Origin: Colletes latitarsis
Taxonomy: Eukaryota; Arthropoda; Insecta; Hymenoptera; Colletidae
Direction of reading: 5' to 3'
DNA: 64,000 bases
Assembly (NCBI RefSeq): GCF_051014445.1
Contig: NW_027488385.1
Location: 1,240,001 to 1,304,000, forward strand
The notes beneath the pieces are model-generated. The model was not told where the DNA came from. It did not search any database and saw only the letters and a list, made by a program, of their open reading frames with translations. Each line of letters opens with the position of its first letter. Position 1 is the first letter of the stretch. Below, piece by piece: positions 25,795 through 38,930 of the stretch. A program made the position numbers and the translations under genes.

Positions 25795-28700
25795 GGACTG
25801 TTTCAGTGTGGTACCACACTACTTCGTGATCCAAACCAGAGAAAGCCCAGGATCTGTTCAAGAAGTATGTGAAAAACGCTAAACTGTGAGACTGATGAGG
25901 GCAAATCTTAGGCCTAACCCAGACCTAAGATGCGTTATCCTCTAAAATATTTATAAAGACCAGGTTTCATTGAATGTTTCAGTGTGGTACCACTTTACTA
26001 CCTGATACAATCCAGAAACAGCCCAGGATCTAGCCATGAAGTATGAGATATATGCGAAAGTATGAGCCTGATGAGGGCAAATCCTAGACCTAACCCAAAC
26101 CAAATATGCGTTATCCTCTAAAATATTTATCAAGAAAAGGTTTAATTGAATGTTTCAGTGTGGTACCACATTACTACGTGAACCAAACCCGAAAAAACCC
26201 AGGATCTGTTCAACATGTATGAGAAATATGCGAAAGAATGAGCCTCATGAGAGCAAATCCCAGACCTATCCTAGACCTAACATGAATTATTCTCTAAAAT
26301 ATTGATCGAAAACAGGTTTACTTGAATGTTTCAGTGTGGTACCACATTACTATGTGATCCAAACCAGAAAATAACCCAGGATCTGTTCAAGGAGTATGTG
26401 AAGTGTGCGAAAGTATGAGTCTGATGAGGTCAAATCCCAGGCCTAACCTAGACCTAACATGCGTTATCCTCTAAAATATTGATCGAAACCTGGTTTAATC
26501 GACTGTTTCAGTGTGGTACCACATTACTATGTGATCCAAACCAGAAAATAACCCAGGATCTGTTCAAGGAGTATGTGAAGTGTGCGAAAGTATGAGTCTG
26601 ATGAGGTCAAATCCCAGACCTATCCCAGACCTAGCTTGCGTTATCCTCTAAAATATTCATCGAAACCAGGTTTAATCGACTGTTTCAGTGTGGTACCACA
26701 TTACTACGTGATCCAAACCAGAAAAAACCCAGGATCCGTTCAACAAGTATGTGAAGAATGCGATAGTATGAGTCTGATGAGGTCAAATCCCAGGCCTAAC
26801 CTAGACCTAACATGCGTTATCCTCAAAAGTATTGATCGAAACCTGGTTTAATCGACTGTTTCCGTGTGGTACCACATTACTATGTGATCCAAACCAGAAA
26901 ATAACCCAGGATCTGTTCAACGAGTATGTGATGTGTGCGAAAGTATGAGTCTGATGATGTCAAATCCCAGACCAATCCCAGTCTTAACATGCGTTATTCT
27001 CTAAAATATTGATCGCAACCAGGTTTAATCGACTGTTTCAGTGTGGTACCACATTACTACGTGATGCAATCCAGAAAAAGCCCAGGATCAAGCCATCAGG
27101 TATGAGAAATATGCGAAAGAATGTGCCTGATGGGAGCAAATCCCAGACCTAACCTAGACCTTACATGCGTTATCCTCTAATATATTGAGCGAAACCAGGT
27201 TTAATGGACTGTTTCAGTGTGGTACCACACTACTTCGTGATCCAAACCAGAGAAAAACCAGGATCTGTTCAACAAGTATGTGAAAAACGCTAAACTGTGA
27301 GCCTGATGAGGGCAAATCTTAGACCTAACCCAGACCTAAGATGCGTTATCCTCTAAAATATTTATCCAGACCAGGTTTTATTGAATGTTTCAGTGTGGTA
27401 CCACTTTACTACGTGATCCAATCCAGAAATAGCCCAGGATCTAGCCATGAAGTATGAGAAATATGCGAAAGTAAGAGCCTGATGAGGGCAAATCCTAGAC
27501 CTATCCCAGACCTAACTTGCGTTATCCTCTAAAATATTGATCGAAACCAGGTTTAATTGACTGTTTCAGCGTGGTACCACATTACTACGTGATACAATCC
27601 AGAAACAGCCCAGGGTCTAGCCTTGAAGTATGAGAAATATGCGAAAGTATGAGCCTGATAAGGGCAAATCCCAGACCTGACCTAGACCTAACATGAATTA
27701 TTCTCTAAAATATTGATCGAAACCAGGTTTAATTGGCTGTTTCAGTGTGGTCCCACATTACTACGTGATCCAAACCAGAAAAAACCCAGGATCCGTTCAA
27801 CAAGTATGTGAAGAATGCGAAAGTATGAGTCTGATGAGTGAAAATCCCAGGCCTAACCCAGACCTAACATACGTTATCCTCAAAAATATTGATCGAAACC
27901 TGGTTTAATCGTCTGTTTCAGTGTGGTACCACATTACTATGTGATCCAAACCAGAAAATAACCCAGGATCTGTTCAACGAGTATGTGAAGTGTGCGAAAG
28001 TATGAGTCTGATGAGGTCAAATCCCAGACCAATCCCAGTCTTAACATGCGTTATCCTCTAAAATATTGATCGAAACCAGGTTTAATCGACTGTTTCAGTG
28101 TGGTACCACATTACTACGTGATGCAATCCAGAAAAAGCCCAGGATCAAGCCATCAAGTATGAGAAATATGCGAAAGAATGAGCCTGATGAGAGCAAATCC
28201 CAGACCTAACCTAGACCTTACATGCGTTATCCTCTAAGATATTGAGCGAAACCAGGTTTAATGGACTGTTTCAGTGTGGTACCACGCTGCTTCGTGATCC
28301 AAACCAGAAAAAACCCAGGATCTGTTCAACAAGTATGTGAAGAATGCGAAAGTATGAGTCTGATGAGTGAAAATCCCAGGCCTAACCTAGACCTAACATG
28401 TGTTATCCTCAAAAATATTGATCGAAACCTGGTTTAATCGTCTGTTTCAGCGTGGTACCACATTACTACGTGATACAATCCAGAAACAGCCCAGGGTCTA
28501 GCCTTGAAGTATGAGAAATATGCGAAAGTATGAGCCTGATGAGGGCAAATCCTAGACCTAACCCAGACCTAACATGCGTTATCCTCTAAAATATTTATCA
28601 AGACCAGGTTTAATTGATTGTTTCAGTGTGGTCCCACATTACTACGTGATCCAAACCAGAAAAAACCCAGGATCTGTTCAACATGTATGAGAAATATGCG

Positions 28701-29215
28701 AAAGAATGAGCCTGATGAGGGCAAATCCCAGACATATCCCAGACCTAACTTGCGTTGTCCTCTAAGATATTGATGGAAACCAGGTTTAATTGACTGTTTC
28801 AGTGTTGTACTTCATTACTACGTGATGCAATCCAGAAAAAGCCCAGGAGCTAGCCATCAAGTATGAGAAATATGCGAAAGAATGAGCCTGATGAGAGCAA
28901 ATCCCAGGCCTAACCTAGACCTAACATGAATTATTCTCTAAAATATTGATCGAAACCAGGTTTAATTGACTGCTTCAGTGTGGTCCCACATTACTACGTG
29001 ATCCAAACCAGAAAAAACCCAGGATCCGTTCAACAAGTATGTGAAGAATGCGAAAGTATGAGTCTGATGAGGGCAAATCTTAGACCTAACCTTGACCTAA
29101 CATGCGTTATCCTCTAAAATATTTATCCAGACCAGGTTTCATTGAATGTTTCAGTGTGGTACCACTTTACTACGTGATCCAATCCAGAAATAGCCCAGGA
29201 TCTAGCCATGAAGTA
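25795..29215. repeat. Long duplication (more than 3 kb), copy 1
   Basis: Matches about 34601-37844. The offset is 8,806 bp at the left (GTATGAGATA at 26041 and 34847) and 8,629 bp at the right (GCCCAGGAGC at 28841 and 37470; monomer starts at 29102 and 37731). The drop of 177 bp is one monomer: copy 1 has two consecutive units ending GTTCAAGGAGTATGTGAAG (near 26386 and 26563), copy 2 has one. Shared rare features include AGAAAAGG heads, TTTCCGTGTGG, TAATATATTGAGCG and CACGCTGCTTCG. Confidence 0.87.
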
Positions 29216-32070
29216 TGTGAAGTGTGCGAAAGTATGAGTCTGATGAGGTCAAATCCCAGACCAATCCCAGTCTTAACATGCGTTATCCTCTAAAATATTG
29301 ATCGAAACCAGGTTTAATCGACTGTTTCAGTGTGGTACCACACTACTACGTGATCCAAACCAGAAAAAACCCAGGATCTGTTCAACAAGTATGTGAAAAA
29401 CGCGAAAGAATATGTCTGATGAAGTCAAATCCCAGACCTATCCCAGACTTAACTTGTGTTATCCTCTAAAATATTGATCGAAACCAGGTTTCATTGAATG
29501 TTTCAGTGTGGTACCACTTTACTACGTGGTACAATCCAGAAACAGCCCAGGATCTAGCCATGAAGTATGAGAAATATGCGAAAGTATGAGCCTGATGAGG
29601 GCAAATCCTAGACCTAACCCAAACCTAACATGCGTTATCCTCTAAAATATTTATCAAGACCAGGTGTAATTGAATGTTTCAGTGTGGTACCACATTACTA
29701 CGTGAACCAAACCAGAAAAATCCCAGGATCCGTTCAACAGGTATGTTAAAACTGCGACAGTATGACCCTGATGAGGGCAAATCCCAGGCCTAACCTAGAC
29801 CTAACATGCGTTGTCCTCTAAAATATTGATGGAAACAAGGTTTAATTGACTGTTTCAGTGTTGTACTTCATTACTACGTGATGCAATCCAGAAAAAGCCC
29901 AGGATCTAGCCATCAAGTATGAGAAATATGCGAAAGAATGAGCCTGATGAGAGCAAATCCCAGACCTAACCTAGACCTAACATGAATTATTCTCTAAAAT
30001 ATTGATCGAAACCAGTTTTAATTGACTGTTTCAGTGTTGTACTTCATTACTACGTGATGCAATCCAGAAAACGCCCAGGATCTAGCCATGAAGTATGAGA
30101 AATATGCGAAAGTATGAGCCTGATGAGGGCAAATGCTAGACGTAACCCAGACCTAACATGCGTTATTCTGTAAAATTTTTATCAAGACCAGGTTTAATTG
30201 AATGTTTCATTGTGGTACCTCATTACTGCGTGACCAAAACCAGAAAAAACCCAGGATCCGTTCAACAAGTATGTGAAGAATGCGAAAGTATGAGTCTGAT
30301 CAGTGAAAATCTCAGGACTTACCTAGACCCAACTTGCGTTGTCCTCTAAAATATTGATGGAAACCAGGTTTCATTGACTGTTTCAGTGTGGTACTACATT
30401 ACTACGTGATGCAATCCAGAAAAAGCCCAGGATCTAGCCATCAAGTATGAGAAATATGCGAAAGAATGAGCCTTATGAGAGCAAATCCCAGACCTAACCT
30501 AGACCTAACATGCGTTATCCTCTAAAATATTGAGCGAAACCAGGTTTAATGGACTGTTTCAGTGTGGTACCACACTACTTCGTGATCCAAACCAGAAAAA
30601 ACCCAGGATCTGTTCAACAAGTATGTGAAAAACGCGAAAGAATGAGCCTGATGAGAGCAAATCCCAGACCTAACCTAGACCTAACATGAATTATTCTCTA
30701 GAATACTGATCCAAACCAGGTTTAATGGTCTGTTTCAGCGTGGTACCACACTACTACGTGATCCAAACCAGAAAAAACCCAGGATCTGTTCAACAAGTAT
30801 GTGAAAAACGCTAAACTGTGAGCCTGATGAGGGCAAATCCCAGACCTAACCTAGACCTAACATGCGTTATCCTCTAAAATATTGAGCGAAACCAGGTTTA
30901 ATGGACTGTTTCAGTGTGGTACCACACTACTTCGTGATCCAAACCAGAAAAAACCCAGGATCTGTTCAACAAGTATGTGAAAAACGCTAAACTGTGAGCC
31001 TGATGAGAGCAAATCCCAGACCTAACCTAGACCTTACATGCGTTATCCTCTAAAATATTGAGCGAAACCAGGTTTAATGGACTGTTTCAGTGTGGTCCCA
31101 CATTACTACGTGATCCAAACCAGAAATAACCCAGGATCCGTTCAACAAGTATGTGAAGAATGCGAAAGTATGTGTCTGATGAGTGAAAATCCCAGGCCTA
31201 ACCTAGACCTTACATGCGTTATCCTCTAAAATATTGATCCAAACCAGGTTTAATGGACTGTTTCAGCGTGGTACCTCACTACTGCGTGATCCAAACAAGA
31301 AAAAACCCAGGATCTGTTCAACAAGTATGTGAAAAACGCGAAAGTATGAGACTGATGAGGGCAAATCCCAGACATATCCCAGACCTAACTTGCGTTGTCC
31401 TCTAAGATATTGATGGAAACTTGGTTTAATTGACTGTTTCAGTGTTGTACTTCATTACTACGTGATGCAATCCAGAAAAAGCCCAGGATCTAGCCATCAA
31501 GTATGAGAAATATGCGAAAGAATGAGCCTGATAAGAGCAAATCCCAGACCTGACCTAGACCCTACATGAATTATTCTCTAAAATATTGATGGAAACCAGG
31601 TTTAATTGACTGTTTCAGTGTGGTCCCACATTACTACGTGATCCAAACCTGAAAAAAACCCAGGATCCGTTCAACAAGTATGTGAAGAATGCGAAAGTAT
31701 GAGTCTGATGAGTGAAAATCCCAGGCCTAACCTAGACCTAACGTGCGTTGTCCTCTAGAATATTGATGGAAACCAGGTTTAATTGACTGTTTCAGTGTTG
31801 TACTTCATTACTACGTGATGCAATCCAGAAAAAGCCCAGGATCTAGCCATCAAGTATGAGAAATATGCGAAAGAATGAACCTGATGAGAGCAAATCCCAG
31901 ACCTAACCTAGACCTAACATGAATTATTCTCTAAAATATTGATCGAAACCAGGTTTAATTGACTGTTTCAGTGTTGTACTTCATTACTACGTGATGCAAT
32001 CCAGAAAAAGCCCAGGATCTAGCCATCAAGTATGAGAAATATGCGAAAGAATGAGCCTGATGGGAGCAAA
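29216..32070. repeat. Mosaic block of units copied from elsewhere in the array
   Basis: About 16 monomers. From about 29.37 to 29.96 kb they match the 4-monomer run found at 17.2, 18.4, 20.2 and 38.1 kb (marker GTGGTACAATCC at 29526). From about 30.8 kb they match 15.7-16.95 kb (GCGTGGTACCTCACTAC at 31264). A monomer at 30158 carries several private changes (TAAAATTTTTATC, TTTCATTGTGG, TACTGCGTGACC). No gene is seen. Confidence 0.75.
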
Positions 32071-33342
32071 TCCCTGACCTAACCTAGACCTAACATGAAT
32101 TATTCTCTAAAATATTGATCAAAACCAGGTTTATTTGACTGTTTCAGTGTGGTACCACATTACTACGTGATCCAATCCAGAAACAGCCCAGGATCTAGCC
32201 ATGAAGTATGAGAAATATGCGAAAGTATGAGCCTGATGAGGGCAAATCCTAGACCTAACCCAAACCTAACATGCGTTATCCTCTAAAATATTTATCAAGA
32301 CCAGGTTTAATTGAATGTTTCAGTGCGGTACCACATTACTACGTGAACCAAACCAGAAAAAACACAGGATCCGTTCAACAAGTATGTTAAAACTGCGACA
32401 GTATGACCCTGACGAGGGCAAATCCCAGGCCTAACCTAGACCTAACATGCGTTGTCCTCTAAAATATTGATGGAAACCAGGTTTAATTGACTGTTTCAGT
32501 GTTGTACTTCATTACTACGTGATGCAATCCAGAAAAAGCCCGGGATCTAGCCATCAAGTATGAGAAATATGCCAAAGAATGAGCCTGATGAGAGCAAATC
32601 CCAGACCTAACCTAGACCTAACATGAATTATTCTCTAAAATATTGATGGAAACCAGGTTTAATTGACTGTTTCAGTGTTGTACTTCATTACTACGTGATG
32701 CAATCCAGAAAAAGCCCAGGATCTAGCCATCAAGTATGAGAAATATGCGAAAGAATGAGCCTGATGAGAGCAAATCCCTGACCTAACCTAGACCTAACAT
32801 GAATTATTCTCTAAAATATTGATCAAAACCAGGTTTAATGGACTGTTTCAGTGTGGTACCACACTACTTCGTGATCCAAACCAGAAATAGCCCAGGATCT
32901 GTTCAACAAGTATGTGAAAAACGCTAAACTGTGAGCCTGATGCGGGCAAATATTAGACCTAACCCAGACCTAAGATGCGTTATCCTGTATTATATTTATC
33001 CAGACCAGGTTTAGTGGACTGTTTCAGTGTGGTACCACACTACTTCGTGATCCAAACCAGAAAAAACCCAGGATCTGTTCAACAAGTATGTGAAAAACGC
33101 TAAACTGTGAGCCTGATGAGGGCAAATCTTAGGCCTAACCCAGACGTAAGATGCGTTATCCTCTAAAATATTTATCCAGACCAGGTTTCATTGAATGTTT
33201 CAGTGTGGTCCCACATTACTACGTGATCCAAACCAGAAAAAACCCAGGATCCGTTCAACAAGTATGTGAAGAATGCAAAAGTATGAGTCTGATGAGTGAA
33301 AATCCCAGGCCTAACCTAGACCTAACATGCGTTATCCTCAAA
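32071..33342. repeat. 59-monomer-offset duplication, copy 2
   Basis: Partner of 21680-22951. Small differences include CTGATGCGGG and CCTGTATTATATT here against CTGATGAGGG and CCTCTATTATATT. The following monomers also resemble 23.46 kb onward, but with monomers missing, so the offset falls to 9,158 bp (52 monomers) by the AAATAGCACAGG sites at 24781/33939. Confidence 0.8.
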
Positions 33343-34600
33343 AATATTGATCGAAACCTGGTTTAATCGACTGTCTCAGTGTGGTACCACATTACTATGT
33401 GATCCCAACCAGAAAATAACCCAGGATCTGTTCAACGAGTATGTGAAGTGTGCGAAAGTATGAGTCTGATGAGGTCAAATCCCAGACCAATCCCAAACTT
33501 AACTTGCGTAATCCTCTAAAATATTGATCGAAACCAGGTTTAATCGACTGCTTCAGTGTGGTACCACATTACTACGTGATCCAAACCAGAAAAAGCCCAG
33601 GATCTAGCCATCAAGTATGAGAAATATGCGAAAGAATGAGCCTGGTGAGAGCAAATCCCAGACCTAACCTAGACCTTACATGCGTTATCCTCTAAAATAT
33701 TGAGCGAAACCAGGTTTAATGGACTGTTTAAGTGTGGTACCACACTACTTCGTGATCCAAACCAGAAAAATCCCAGGATCTGTTCAACAAGTATGTGAAA
33801 AACGCTAAACTGTGAGCCTGATGAGGGCAAATCTTAGACCTAACCCAGACCTAAGATGCGTTAACCTCTAAAATATTTATCCAGACCAGGTTTCATTGAA
33901 TGTTTCAGTGTGGTACCACTTTACTACGTGATCCAATCCAGAAATAGCACAGGATCTAGCCATGAAGTATGAGAAATATGCGAAAGTAAGAGCCTGATGA
34001 GGGCAAATCCTAGACATATCCCAGACCTAACTTGCGTTATCCTCTAAAATATTGATCGAAACCAGGTTTAATTGACTGTTTCAGCGTGGTACCACATTAC
34101 TACGTAATACAATCCAGAAACAGCCCAGGATCAAGCCTTGAAGTATGAGAAATATGCGAAAGTTTGAGCCTGATGAGGGCAAATCCTAGACCTAACCCAG
34201 ACCTAACATGCGTTATCCTCTAAAATATTTATCAAGACCAGGTTTAATTGATTGTTTCAGTGTGGTCCCACATTACTACGTGATCCAAACCAGAAAAAAC
34301 CCAGGATCTGTTCAACATGTATGAGAAATATGCGAAAGAATGAGCCTGATGAGAGCAAATCCCAGACCTAACATAGACCTAACATGAATTATTCTCTAAA
34401 ATATTGATCGAAACCAGGTTTAATTGACTGTTTCAGTGTGGTCCCACATTACTACGTGATCCAAACCAGAAATAACCCAGCATCCGTTCAACAAGTATAT
34501 GAAGAATGCGAAAGTATGAGTCTGATGAGTGAAAATCCCAGGCCTAACCTAGACCTAACATGCGTTATCCTCTAAAATATTGATCCAAACCAGGTTTAAT
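33343..34600. repeat. Satellite block, partial counterpart of 23.5-25.8 kb
   Basis: About seven monomers, in the same order as parts of 23.5-25.8 kb but with some units missing. It carries the AAATAGCACAGG marker (33939) and AGCCTTGAAGTATG (near 34135). No non-satellite sequence is seen. Confidence 0.72.
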
Positions 34601-37600
34601 GGACTGTTTCAGTGTGGTACCACACTACTTCGTGATCCAAACCAGAGAAAGCCCAGGATCTGTTCAAGAAGTATGTGAAAAACGCTAAACTGTGAGACTG
34701 ATGAGGGCAAATCTTAGACCTAACCCAGACCTAAGATGCGTTATCCTCTAAAATATTTATAAAGACCAGGTTTCATTGAATGTTTCAGTGTGGTACCACT
34801 TTACTACCTGATACAATCCAGAAACAGCCCAGGATCTAGCCATGAAGTATGAGATATATGCGAAAGTATGAGCCTGATGAGGGCAAATCCTAGACCTAAC
34901 CCAAACCTAATATGCGTTATCCTCTAAAATATTTATCAAGAAAAGGTTTAATTGAATGTTTCAGTGTGGTACCACATTACTACGTGAACCAAACCCGAAA
35001 AAACCCAGGATCTGTTCAACATGTATGAGAAATATGCGAAAGAATGAGCCTGATGAAAGCAAATCCCAGACCTATCCTAGACCTAACATGAATTATTCTC
35101 TAAAATATTGATCGAAAACAGGTTTACTTGAATGTTTCAGTGTGGTACCACATTACTATGTGATCCAAACCAGAAAATAACCCAGGATCTGTTCAAGGAG
35201 TATGTGAAGTGTGCGAAAGTATGAGTCTGATGATGTCAAATCCCAGACCTATCCCAGACCTAGCTTGCGTTATCCTCTAAAATATTGATCGAAACCAGGT
35301 TTAATCGACTGTTTCAGTGTGGTACCACATTACTACGTGATCCAAACCAGAAAAAACCCAGGATCCGTTCAACAAGTATGTGAAGAATGCGATAGTATGA
35401 GTCTGATGAGGTCAAATCCCAGGCCTAACCTAGACCTAACATGCGTCATCCTCAAAAATATTGATCGAAACCTGGTTTAATCGACTGTTTCCGTGTGGTA
35501 CCACATTACTATGTGATCCAAACCAGAAAATAACCCAGGATCTGTTCAACGAGTATGTGATGTGTGCGAAAGTATGAGTCTGATGAGGTCAAATCCCAGA
35601 CCAATCCCAGTCTTAACATGCGTTATTCTCTAAAATATTGATCGAAACCAGGTTTAATCGACTGTTTCAGTGTGGTACCACATTACTACGTGATGCAATC
35701 CAGAAAAAGCCCAGGATCAAGCCATCAAGTATGAGAAATATGCGAAAGAATGAGCCTGATGGGAGCAAATCCCAGACCTAACCTAGACCTTACATGCGTT
35801 ATCCTCTAATATATTGAGCGAAACCAGGTTTAATGGACTGTTTCAGTGTGGTACCACACTACTTCGTGATCCAAACCAGAAAAAACCCAGGATCTGTTCA
35901 ACAAGTATGTGAAAAACGCTAAACTGTGAGCCTGATGAGGGCAAATCTTAGACCTAACCCAGACCTAAGATGCGTTATCCTCTAAAATATTTATCCAGAC
36001 CAGGTTTTATTGAATGTTTCAGTGTGGTACCACTTTACTACGTGATCCAATCCAGAAATAGCCCAGGATCTAGCCATGAAGTATGAGAAATATGCGAAAG
36101 TAAGAGCCTGATGAGGGCAAATCCTAGACCTATCCCAGACCTAACTTGCGTTATCCTCTAAAATATTGATCGAAACCAGGTTTAATTGACTGTTTCAGCG
36201 TGGTACCACATTACTACGTGATACAATCCAGAAACAGCCCAGGGTCTAGCCTTGAAGTATGAGAAATATGCGAAAGTATGAGCCTGATAAGGGCAAATCC
36301 CAGACCAGACCTAGACCTAACATGAATTATTCTCTAAAATATTGATCGAAACCAGGTTTAATTGGCTGTTTCAGTGTGGTCCCACATTACTACGTGATCC
36401 AAACCAGAAATAACCCAGGATCCGTTCAACAAGTATGTGAAGAATGCGAAAGTATGAGTCTGATGAGTGAAAATCCCAGGCCTAACCCAGACCTAACATA
36501 CGTTATCCTCAAAAATATTGATCGAAACCTGGTTTAATCGTCTGTTTCAGTGTGGTACCACATTACTATGTGATCCAAACCAGAAAATAACCCAGGAACT
36601 GTTCAACGAGTATGTGAAGTGTGCGAAAGTATGAGTCTGATGAGGTCAAATCCCAGACCAATCCCAGTCTTAACATGCGTTATCCTCTAAAATATTGATC
36701 GAAACCAGGTTTAATCGACTGTTTCAGTGTGGTACCACATTACTACGTGATGCAATCCAGAAAAAGCCCAGGATCAAGCCATCAAGTATGAGAAATATGC
36801 GAAAGAATGAGCCTGATGAGAGCAAATCCCAGACCTAACCTAGACCTTACATGCGTTATCCTCTAAGATATTGAGCGAAACCAGGTTTAATGGACTGTTT
36901 CAGTGTGGTACCACGCTGCTTCGTGATCCAAACCAGAAAAAACCCAGGATCTGTTCAACAAGTATGTGAAGAATGCGAAAGTATGAGTCTGATGAGTTAA
37001 AATCCCAGGCCTAACCTAGACCTAACATGTGTTATCCTCAAAAATATTGATCGAAACCTGGTGTAATCGTCTGTTTCAGCGTGGTACCACATTACTACGT
37101 GATACAATCCAGAAACAGCCCAGGGTCTAGCCTTGAAGTATGAGAAATATGCGAAAGTATGAGCCTGATGAGGGCAAATCCTAGACCTAACCCAGACCTA
37201 ACATGCGTTATCCTCTAAAATATTTATCAAGACCAGGTTTAATTGATTGTTTCAGTGTGGTCCCACATTACTACGTGATCCAAACCAGAAAAAACCCAGG
37301 ATCTGTTCAACATGTATGAGAAATGTGCGAAAGAATGAGCCTGATGAGGGCAAATCCCAGACATATCCCAGACCTAACTTGCGTTGTCCTCTAAGATATT
37401 GATGGAAACCAGGTTTAATTGACTGTTTCAGTGTTGTACTTCATTACTACGTGATGCAATCCAGAAAAAGCCCAGGAGCTAGCCATCAAGTATGAGAAAT
37501 ATGCGAAAGAATGAGCCTGATGAGAGCAAATCCCAGGCCTAACCTAGACCTAACATGAATTATTCTCTAAAATATTGATCGAAACCAGGTTTAATTGACT

Positions 37601-37844
37601 GCTTCAGTGTGGTCCCACATTACTACGTGATCCAAACCAGAAAAAACCCAGGATCCGTTCAACAAGTATGTGAAGAATGCGAAAGTATGAGTCTGATGAG
37701 GGCAAATCTTAGACCTAACCTTGACCTAACATGCATTATCCTCTAAAATATTTATCCAGACGAGGTTTCATTGAATGTTTCAGTGTGGTACCACTTTACT
37801 ACGAGATCCAATCCAGAAATAGCCCAGGATCTAGCCATGAAGTA
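34601..37844. repeat. Long duplication (more than 3 kb), copy 2
   Basis: Partner of 25795-29215, one monomer shorter. Scattered single-base differences are visible, such as GATGAGTTAAAATCC (near 36990) against GATGAGTGAAAATCC, GTGTAATCGTC against GTTTAATCGTC, and ACGAGATCC against ACGTGATCC. This is the longest repeated tract I can follow in the window. Confidence 0.87.
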
Positions 37845-38930
37845 TGAGAAATATGCGAAAGTATGAGCCTGATGGGGGCAAATCCTAGACCTAACCCAGA
37901 CCTAACATGCGTTATCCTCTAAAATATTTATCAAGACCAGGTTTAATTGAATGTTTCAGTGTGGTACCACATTACTACGTGATGCAATCCAGAAAAAGCC
38001 CAGGATCAAGCCATCAAGTTTGAGAAATATGCGAAAGAATGAGCCTGATGAGGGCAAATACTAGACCTAACCCAGACCTAACATGCGTTATCCTCTAAAA
38101 TATTGATCGCAACCAGGTTTAATGGACTCTTTCAGTGTGGTACCACACTACTACGTGATCCAAACCAGAAAAAACCCAGGATCTGTTCAACAAGTATGTG
38201 AAAAACGCGAAAGAATGAGTCTGATGAGGTCAAATCCCAGACCTATCCCAGACTTAACTTGTGTTATCCTCTAAAATATTGATCGAAACCAGGTTTCATT
38301 GAATGTTTCAGTGTGGTACCACTTTACTACGTGGTACAATCCAGAAACAGCCCAGGATGTAGCCATGAAGAATGAGAAATATGCGAAAGTATGAGCCTGA
38401 TGAGGGCAAATCCTAGACCTAACCCAAACCTAACATGCGTTATCCTCTAAAATATTTATCAAGACCAGGTGTAATTGAATGTTTCAGTGTGGTACCACAT
38501 TACTACGTGAACCAAACCAGAAAAATCCCAGGATCCGTTCAACAGGTATGTTAAAACTGCGACAGTATGACCCTGATGAGGGCAAATCCCAGGCCTAACC
38601 TAGAACTAACATGCGTTGTCCTCTAAAATATTGATGGAAACAAGGTTTAATTGACTGTTTCAGTGTTGTACTTCATTACTACGTGATGCAATCCAGAAAA
38701 AGCCCAGGATCTAGCCATCAAGTATGAGAAATATGCGAAAGAATGAGCCTGATGAGAGCAAATCCCAGACCTAACCTAGACCTAACATGAATTATTCTCT
38801 AAAATATTGATCGAGACCAGGATTAATCGACTGTTTCAGTGTGGTACCACATTACTACGTGATCCAAACCAGAAATAATACAGGATCCAGCCATGAAGTA
38901 TGAGAAATATGCGAAAGTATGAGCCTGATG
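37845..38930. repeat. Satellite block with fifth copy of a dispersed 4-monomer run
   Basis: Contains GTGGTACAATCC at 38331 with the same neighbours as at 17377, 18609, 20369 and 29526, followed by GTGTAATTGAATG and ACAAGGTTTAATTG units. It is bordered by GATGGGGGC units like those near 10.2 kb. Confidence 0.75.

Noticed and set aside
25951..26133. 60-aa open frame on the minus strand
   Set aside because: A single chance frame in the reverse strand of the same monomer, not kept in neighbouring units.
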